Source: Pseudomonadota bacterium
GTDB lineage: Bacteria; Pseudomonadota; Alphaproteobacteria; Sphingomonadales; Sphingomonadaceae
Assembly: GCA_963205265.1 (NCBI GenBank)
Contig: CAUJJI010000040.1
Location: forward strand, 1 to 48,282
Direction: 5' to 3'
Length of the DNA: 48,282 nucleotides
Under the pieces are notes generated by a model. That model had not been told where the DNA came from, searched no databases, and was given only the letters and a program-made list of their open reading frames with translations. This document shows positions 43,491-48,282 of the stretch, in pieces (position 1 is the first letter of the stretch; every line of letters starts with the position of its first letter). The translations under genes and the position numbers were made by a program.

Positions 43491-43557
43491 TTCGCATTCT
43501 CTCCATCACGTTGTGGCAGAGATTGACCCGGCGCGCCGCGGCAAGCAAGCTTGTCGC

Positions 43558-44901
43558 ATGGAGAGGAAGGGCCTGAGCGAGGCGATCGCCGCATTTGCTG
43601 CCGGTGCGGCCAATTTGGCGGTTCCGGCAGAGGCAATTGCCGCTGCCCGGCGCGCTTTCGTCGATACCGTCGGCGTGATTCTCGCCGGCCGGAACGAGCC
43701 GGCCGTCGCGATCGTGCAAGCCCTGTTGCTCCCCGGCGACCAGGCCCTTGCCTGGCCCGGCAACCGCCGGCTCGCGGCAAAGGACGCCGCGCTGCTCAAC
43801 GGGGTCGCCGGCCATGTCCTCGACTACGACGACGTCGCCCAGGCCGGCCACCCGAGCGTGGTGCTGGTGCCGGCGATCCTGGCCGAGGCGCAGCGCCTCG
43901 ACGCCAGCGGCATGGAGACCTTGCGCGCCTATGCGGTGGGCTACGAAGTCTGGGCCGAGCTGGCCCGGCGCGAGCCCGACGCCTACCACCTCGGCAGCTG
44001 GCACCCGACCGCTGTGCTCGGCATCGTCGCGGCGACGGCGGCGGTCGCGGCGCTGAACCGGCTCGACGCCGCCGCCACCCGCAACGCGCTCGCCATCGCC
44101 GCGAGCATGGCCTCGGGCGTCATCGCCAATTTCGGCACCCACATGAAGCCGCTGCAGGCCGGCCGCGCCGCCGCCAACGCGATCGAGGCGGTGATGCTGG
44201 CTCGGGCCGGCGTCACCGGCGCCGCCGACGCGCTCGAGGGCAGGCACGGGCTGCTGCGCGGGATATCGCCGCAAGGCCGCGTCGATACCGCCGGCCCGGC
44301 CGCCTTTCCCGGCGACGAATGGCGCCTCGTCGGCCAGGGGCTGTCGGTCAAGCGCTATCCCGTCTGCTACGCCTCGCACCGCGCGATCGACGCGGTTATC
44401 GAGCTCGCCGCCGGGCTCGACCCCACCGCGGTGCGATCGGTCACGGTCAGCCTCGGCCCCGCCCCGGCCGAGACGCTGCGCTACGCCGATCCCGCCGACG
44501 GGCTCGAGGCGCGCTTCAGCCTGCATCACAACGTCGCCGCGGCACTGGTCGACGGGGCAGTCGGCTTCACCCAGCTGCAGGACGCCTTCGTGCGCCGGCC
44601 CGACGTCGCAAGGCTCTATGGCCTGACGACGATCGAGGTGGTGACGGGCGAGGACTGCCCCGACCAGCCCGGCATGGCGAAGTTCGACCGGGTGGTCATC
44701 GCCCTGCACGACGGCAGCGCGCGCGACAGCGGGCCGATCCGCCACCCTCGCGGCCATGCCGCGTCGCCGATGAGCGACGCCGAGCTGGGCGCCAAGTTCC
44801 TGGACTGCGCCGCGCACGGCGAGGCCACGGATGCCGAGGCGCTGCTCGCCCGGCTGCAGGATCTCGACCGCGCGGCCGGCGTCCGCGAGCTGGCGGCATG
44901 A
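43558..44901 (+). CDS. MmgE/PrpD-family dehydratase
   Basis: A 447-residue member of the MmgE/PrpD family, enzymes that dehydrate 2-methylcitrate or related hydroxy acids, or isomerise cis-aconitate/itaconate-type compounds. Matching motifs include ARRAFVDTVGVILAGRN, ALLNGVAGHVLDYDD, HPSVVLVPAILAEAQ, NFGTHMKPLQAGRAA and SVKRYPVCYASHRAIDA. The ATG at 43558 is preferred; a GTG 15 codons upstream would leave only 22 bases to the divergent dioxygenase start. It overlaps the next gene, an isocitrate-lyase-family lyase, by four bases. Confidence 0.86.
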   Translation: MERKGLSEAIAAFAAGAANLAVPAEAIAAARRAFVDTVGVILAGRNEPAVAIVQALLLPGDQALAWPGNRRLAAKDAALLNGVAGHVLDYDDVAQAGHPSVVLVPAILAEAQRLDASGMETLRAYAVGYEVWAELARREPDAYHLGSWHPTAVLGIVAATAAVAALNRLDAAATRNALAIAASMASGVIANFGTHMKPLQAGRAAANAIEAVMLARAGVTGAADALEGRHGLLRGISPQGRVDTAGPAAFPGDEWRLVGQGLSVKRYPVCYASHRAIDAVIELAAGLDPTAVRSVTVSLGPAPAETLRYADPADGLEARFSLHHNVAAALVDGAVGFTQLQDAFVRRPDVARLYGLTTIEVVTGEDCPDQPGMAKFDRVVIALHDGSARDSGPIRHPRGHAASPMSDAELGAKFLDCAAHGEATDAEALLARLQDLDRAAGVRELAA

Positions 44902-45806
44902 GCGCCGGCGCCCGCCTCCGCGCCTTGCTCGCGCAAGAGGACTGCCTGGTCACGCCCGGCATCTACGACGCGCTGTCGGCGCGGATCGCCGAACATGCGG
45001 GATTCTCGGCCTTGGCGATCAGCGGCTTCGGCGTCGAAGCGGCGCTGCTCGGCAAGCCCGACATCGGCCTGCTGACGCTGAGCGAGCTGGTCGACCAGGC
45101 GCGCCGCATCGCCGCCGCGGTCGACGTCCCGGTCACCTGCGACGGCGAGACCGGCTTCGGCGGCGTCCACAACATCGCCCGCCTGGTGCACGAGCTCGAG
45201 GCGGCGGGCATCGCGGGCGTGCAGATCGAGGACCAGACCAGCCCCAAGCGCTGCCCGGCGCTGGAAGGCCGCGCCGTGGTCGCGCTCGACGAACAGCTGG
45301 CGCGCCTCAAGGCGGCGCTCGCCGCGCGCCGCGATCCCGATTTCCTGGTCATCGCCCGTTCCGACGCCGACATCCTCTCGTTCGACGAGCTGGTCCTGCG
45401 CTGCAACCGCTACCTCGCGGCGGGTGCCGACATGGCCATGCCGATCTGCTTCGCCGTCGACGGCCGGCCGATAACCGACTTCGACGCCGACGGGCAGATG
45501 GAAGTCTACGAGCGGCTCGCCCGCGCCATCGACGGGCCGGTCAAGGGCGTGCTGATCCCGCAAGGCTATACGGCCGCCGACATGGGGCGGATCGGCTACC
45601 GGCTGATGGGGCTGGCCGGCGGGCCGATCGAAGCCTCGGTCAATGCGCTCCACGCGGCGCTGGCAGAGCTGCGTCGCAGCGGCAGCGAAGCCGCCTATCG
45701 TGCCGCCCATCCGCCCGCATTCCCGGCGCCCGGCGGGATCATGAAGCTGCTCGGCCTGCCCGGCTATCTTGATTTCGAACGGCGCATGAGCGGGGAGGAA
45801 GACTGA
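44898..45806 (+). CDS. Isocitrate lyase/PEP mutase family lyase
   Basis: A 302-residue TIM-barrel protein of the isocitrate-lyase superfamily, predicted to cleave or decarboxylate a hydroxy-dicarboxylic or tricarboxylic acid, or to be a methylisocitrate or dimethylmalate lyase. The magnesium-binding motif CDGETGFGG is present, and the catalytic-loop motif reads EDQTSPKRCPA. The KRC with catalytic cysteine is kept, but the GH that follows it in methylisocitrate lyases (KRCGH) is replaced by PA. It overlaps the PrpD-like and hydrolase genes, so the three are one operon. Confidence 0.83.
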   Translation: MSAGARLRALLAQEDCLVTPGIYDALSARIAEHAGFSALAISGFGVEAALLGKPDIGLLTLSELVDQARRIAAAVDVPVTCDGETGFGGVHNIARLVHELEAAGIAGVQIEDQTSPKRCPALEGRAVVALDEQLARLKAALAARRDPDFLVIARSDADILSFDELVLRCNRYLAAGADMAMPICFAVDGRPITDFDADGQMEVYERLARAIDGPVKGVLIPQGYTAADMGRIGYRLMGLAGGPIEASVNALHAALAELRRSGSEAAYRAAHPPAFPAPGGIMKLLGLPGYLDFERRMSGEED

Positions 45807-46639
45807 TGCCCCAGCTCGATCTCGACGGCGGAGCGCTGCACTACACGCTGGCCGGCTCGGGACCGGCGATCGTCCTCGTCCATGGCGGCCTGTGCAGCCG
45901 TCACGACTGGCGCGGCCAGATCGACGACCTGTCGCGCGACCACACGGTGCTGGCGCCCGACCTGCGCGGGCACGGGCGATCGGGCGGCGCGGTCGCCGAT
46001 TGCACGATCGAGCGCTTCGCCGCCGACCTCAACGCGCTGGTCGACGCGCTCGGCCTCGCGCCGGCGCTGCTGGTCGGCCACAGCATGGCCTCGCGCGTCG
46101 TCGCCCAGGCGGCCTGGCAGCGGCCCGGGAACGCGCGGGGCGTGGTGCTGCTCGACGGCAGCCGCGGGCACGGCGGCCTGTCGGCATCACCCGATCCGGC
46201 GGCCCCGTCCCCGCCGCCGGCCTCGCTCGACCAGGTGCTGAGCGAGACGATCGGTCCCTATGCCGACGCAGCCACCCGCGATCGGATCATGGCGACGATG
46301 TCCGCCTCCGGTCCCGAACTGGCGGCGGCGCTGGTCGACACCATGCGCGACTGGGACCGAGCGCGCGCGGACACGGTCTTCGACGGGCTGCCGGTGCCGC
46401 TGCTGGCGATCCAGAGCACCTATCACGACCGGGCCACGCCGCGCCGCTCGCTGACCCGGGAAAACGAGACGACGCCCTATCTCGACTTCCTGCGCAGCGT
46501 CCGGCCGGACCTCGCCACCGCGGTCCTGCCTGCCACCGGCCATTTCAGCATGATCGAGCGACGCGACCGCGTCACCGCGCTGATCCGTGAATTCGACAAG
46601 ACCATCCGGGAGAACGAGCCATGGCGAGAGTCCGCCTGA
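45806..46639 (+). CDS. Alpha/beta hydrolase
   Basis: A 277-residue alpha/beta-hydrolase with oxyanion loop HGGLCSRHDW, beta-5 nucleophile elbow GHSMAS (Ser93; the usual final glycine is alanine) and a late catalytic histidine in ATGHFSMIE. The acid is likely Asp in the HDRATP region. Probable role: hydrolysis of an ester, thioester, lactone or C-C bond in this pathway, which the sequence cannot settle. The ATG overlaps the lyase stop by one base (TGATG), and its last 19 bases overlap the cupin gene. Confidence 0.82.
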   Translation: MPQLDLDGGALHYTLAGSGPAIVLVHGGLCSRHDWRGQIDDLSRDHTVLAPDLRGHGRSGGAVADCTIERFAADLNALVDALGLAPALLVGHSMASRVVAQAAWQRPGNARGVVLLDGSRGHGGLSASPDPAAPSPPPASLDQVLSETIGPYADAATRDRIMATMSASGPELAAALVDTMRDWDRARADTVFDGLPVPLLAIQSTYHDRATPRRSLTRENETTPYLDFLRSVRPDLATAVLPATGHFSMIERRDRVTALIREFDKTIRENEPWRESA

Positions 46640-47025
46640 CCACCGAAGAGCAGCAACCGTGGATCGTCTCGGGCGAACGCACGATCAGCGACGAAGAGCG
46701 CAGCAAGCTGCGGCACGGCGAGCTGACCAGCTCGTACCGCATGCGCGAGCCGGGCAGCGCCACGAGCCCGCAGCTGGTCGAGCTGCGCTACGAGCCGGAC
46801 GCTGAGATTCGCCTCCATTCGCACGACGAGGACGAGATCATCTACGTCGCCGACGGGGCCATGCGGATCAACAACCGCACGCTCGGCCCCGGCGCCTGCC
46901 TGACCATTCCGGGCGGCGTGATCTACGGCTTCCGCGCCGGGCCCGAAGGCCTGCGCATCCTCAACTTCCGTCCCCGCGAGGACAACAGCTTCAACCTTCC
47001 CCCGAACCGGCAGAAAGCGGACTGA
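46621..47025 (+). CDS. Small cupin-domain protein
   Basis: A 134-residue single cupin. Cupin motif 1 (LHSHDEDEIIYV) gives metal ligands His66, His68 and Glu72. The second motif GACLTIPGGVIYGF has Tyr102 where the fourth ligand histidine normally sits, so metal binding is altered. It overlaps the end of the hydrolase gene by 19 bases in another frame, with the start inside the hydrolase C-terminus, and ends a few bases before the next gene. Role unknown. Confidence 0.78.
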   Translation: MARVRLTTEEQQPWIVSGERTISDEERSKLRHGELTSSYRMREPGSATSPQLVELRYEPDAEIRLHSHDEDEIIYVADGAMRINNRTLGPGACLTIPGGVIYGFRAGPEGLRILNFRPREDNSFNLPPNRQKAD

Positions 47026-47029
47026 GACG

Positions 47030-48118
47030 ATGGCGACACAAGACGAGGCACTCGACATGGTCGCCGGCGCGTTCCGGGCGAGCGAGCATATCTACGGGCA
47101 GATGGGCACGCCGCTCTATGCCGAATTCTGCCGCGGCGGCGCGAACGACCGCACTGTCCTGGCGCTGGCCGACAACGGCATGGAAGGGGCCAAGCCGTCG
47201 CACCTGTTCTCGGCGGTCCACTACCTGCTGCTGCGCGATCCGGACGACCCGCTGTCGCGCCATTTCGCGACGCTGACCGAGGCTCCGCTGCCGCCGCAGG
47301 GCGCCTACCCGGAACTCGCCCGCTACTGCCGCGAGCATTACGACGAGCTGGAGCAGCTGCTGCGCACCCGCACCGTCCAGACCACCTATGCCGAGCGCTG
47401 CCGCGCGATCCTCCCGCCGATGTGCCTGGTCGCACGCGAAGCCGGCGAACCGCTCAACCTGATCGAGATCGGCTGCAGTGCCGGAGTGCTGCTGGTCTTC
47501 GACACGTTCGCCTACGACTACGGGAACCAGGGCGCGGTCGCGCTGGCCGATGCGCCCTTCGTGCTTCGCGGCGAGCTGCAGGGCGGCGGGCCGGAACTGT
47601 TCATCCCGCGGATCGGCACGCGCACCGGCATCGACCTCCACACCATCGACGCGCGTTCGGAAGAGGAACGCCGCTGGCTGCTGTCGCTCTGCTTCCCCGA
47701 GCTGCGGGCGGAGCAGGAACGGCTGGCCCAGGCGCTCGACGTCATCGCCGCCAGCGACATCACCATGCTCGAAGGCGACGCCCTGCAGCACATCGACGCG
47801 GCGCTGGCGGCGACGCCGGACCCGGTCTGCGTGTTCCATTCCGCCTGCCTGTTCTACTGGCCCCAGGAAGCCAAGCAGGCGCTGCAGGACAAGCTGCTCG
47901 CCGCGGGCAAGGATCGCGACATCTGGCGGATCTCGATCGAACCGTCGGACACTTTCGACGACTGGCACAAGGGCCGCCCCGGCGGCGAAGGCGCGCAGCA
48001 GCCGGAAAACCGCAAGTCGGGCGAGATCGCCATCACCCGCTACAGCGGCGGCACGGCCGAGCGCCGCGTGGTCGGGCTTCCCAATGCGGACTACGGCATC
48101 ATCGAATGGCTCGAATGA
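47030..48118 (+). CDS. DUF2332-family protein
   Basis: A 362-residue protein recognisable as DUF2332: LFSAVHYLLLRDPDDPLSRHF, the LIEIGCSAGVLLVFD segment that resembles a SAM-methyltransferase motif I, and VCVFHSACLFYWPQEAKQAL. It follows the cupin by four bases, so it is probably the last gene of the PrpD-lyase-hydrolase-cupin operon. Its function is unknown; an arginine/cysteine-rich centre or methyltransferase-like fold cannot be distinguished by eye. Confidence 0.75.
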   Translation: MATQDEALDMVAGAFRASEHIYGQMGTPLYAEFCRGGANDRTVLALADNGMEGAKPSHLFSAVHYLLLRDPDDPLSRHFATLTEAPLPPQGAYPELARYCREHYDELEQLLRTRTVQTTYAERCRAILPPMCLVAREAGEPLNLIEIGCSAGVLLVFDTFAYDYGNQGAVALADAPFVLRGELQGGGPELFIPRIGTRTGIDLHTIDARSEEERRWLLSLCFPELRAEQERLAQALDVIAASDITMLEGDALQHIDAALAATPDPVCVFHSACLFYWPQEAKQALQDKLLAAGKDRDIWRISIEPSDTFDDWHKGRPGGEGAQQPENRKSGEIAITRYSGGTAERRVVGLPNADYGIIEWLE

Positions 48119-48151
48119 GGGCCCGGCGGGAGCCCGGGCCTACGATTTCGC

Positions 48152-48180
48152 TTGACAATACGAACCACATTGGTTATATG
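48152..48180 (+). promoter_or_regulatory. Strong sigma-70-type promoter at the window end
   Basis: TTGACA (48152-48157), a 17-base spacer, and TATATG (48175-48180) form an almost ideal -35/-10 pair, the clearest vegetative promoter in the window. Transcription would begin near 48187. The gene it drives lies beyond the window. Confidence 0.75.
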
Positions 48181-48186
48181 CCCCAC

Positions 48187-48282
48187 ACCCTCGCGGGATG
48201 CAGGGAGCGGAACCGGTTCGCTCGCCGCTACCCCAAGGGCCGGCGCCTGTCAGGGCGACCACTTATCCGGATGCGGGGAATT
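48187..48282 (+). other. Leader or small RNA start downstream of the strong promoter
   Basis: The transcribed part visible (about 96 bases) has no open frame worth calling and contains a stem GAGCG-N9-CGCTC around AACCGGTT, then CCGGCGCCTGTCAGGGCGACC and TTATCCGGATGCGGGG. It could be the leader of a highly expressed gene (such as a ribosomal-protein gene) or the start of a small RNA. It does not match a riboswitch that I recognise. It is cut off by the window edge. Confidence 0.4.

Overview
The window is GC-rich, densely coding chromosomal DNA from an alphaproteobacterium, most likely a member of the Sphingomonadaceae (Novosphingobium/Sphingobium type; genus not resolved). This rests on GatCAB-type amidotransferase genes, ATP12 and TorF-type porin genes, a steroid/aromatic-style catabolic region, and many imperfect palindromic repeats with GTCGTCCCGGG, GTCATCCCGG, GTCATGCTGAAC or CTCCCCGGAACGGGGAG cores. 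No tRNA, rRNA, CRISPR array, transposase or prophage gene was seen.

Bases 1-20.2 kb are mostly housekeeping. A leftward block holds rpsU, an FKBP-type isomerase and gatC-gatA-gatB. A rightward block holds crcB, an RluC/RluD-type pseudouridine synthase, a HAD phosphatase, a small membrane protein, an ATP12-type chaperone, a one-cluster ferredoxin and a membrane-bound PQQ dehydrogenase. A leftward Mla-type lipid transport operon follows (STAS-MlaE fusion, MlaF, MlaD, PqiC-like lipoprotein), then rightward valS, queE and a MATE exporter.

Bases 20.2-30.1 kb form the best-defined specialised system, a guanidine (or urea) nitrogen-assimilation locus with two divergent operons. Leftward: a TorF-family outer-membrane protein, an ABC permease and an ABC ATPase, behind a perfect sigma-54 (-24/-12) promoter. 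Rightward: a NikR-like ribbon-helix-helix regulator that has lost most nickel ligands, the two UAAP/DUF1989 proteins (carboxyguanidine deiminase subunits in characterised systems), a biotin-dependent urea/guanidine carboxylase and an AtzF allophanate hydrolase. The shared intergenic region holds several dyads, including a candidate RHH operator. The carboxylase gene carries an in-frame genomic palindromic repeat.

Bases 30.2-48.1 kb are an accessory catabolic region: pcm, three short-chain dehydrogenases, a small zinc metallopeptidase, a paired acyl-CoA dehydrogenase, a DUF1214-like protein, a sulfotransferase, a VOC protein, two cupins, an FAD-dependent dehydrogenase, a TfdA/TauD-type dioxygenase, and a rightward MmgE/PrpD, isocitrate-lyase-family, alpha/beta-hydrolase, cupin and DUF2332 operon. 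The last two groups diverge from a 67-base gap at 43.5 kb. No regulator or transporter is encoded in this part; the substrate is unknown. The window ends with a strong sigma-70-like promoter driving an unfinished transcript.
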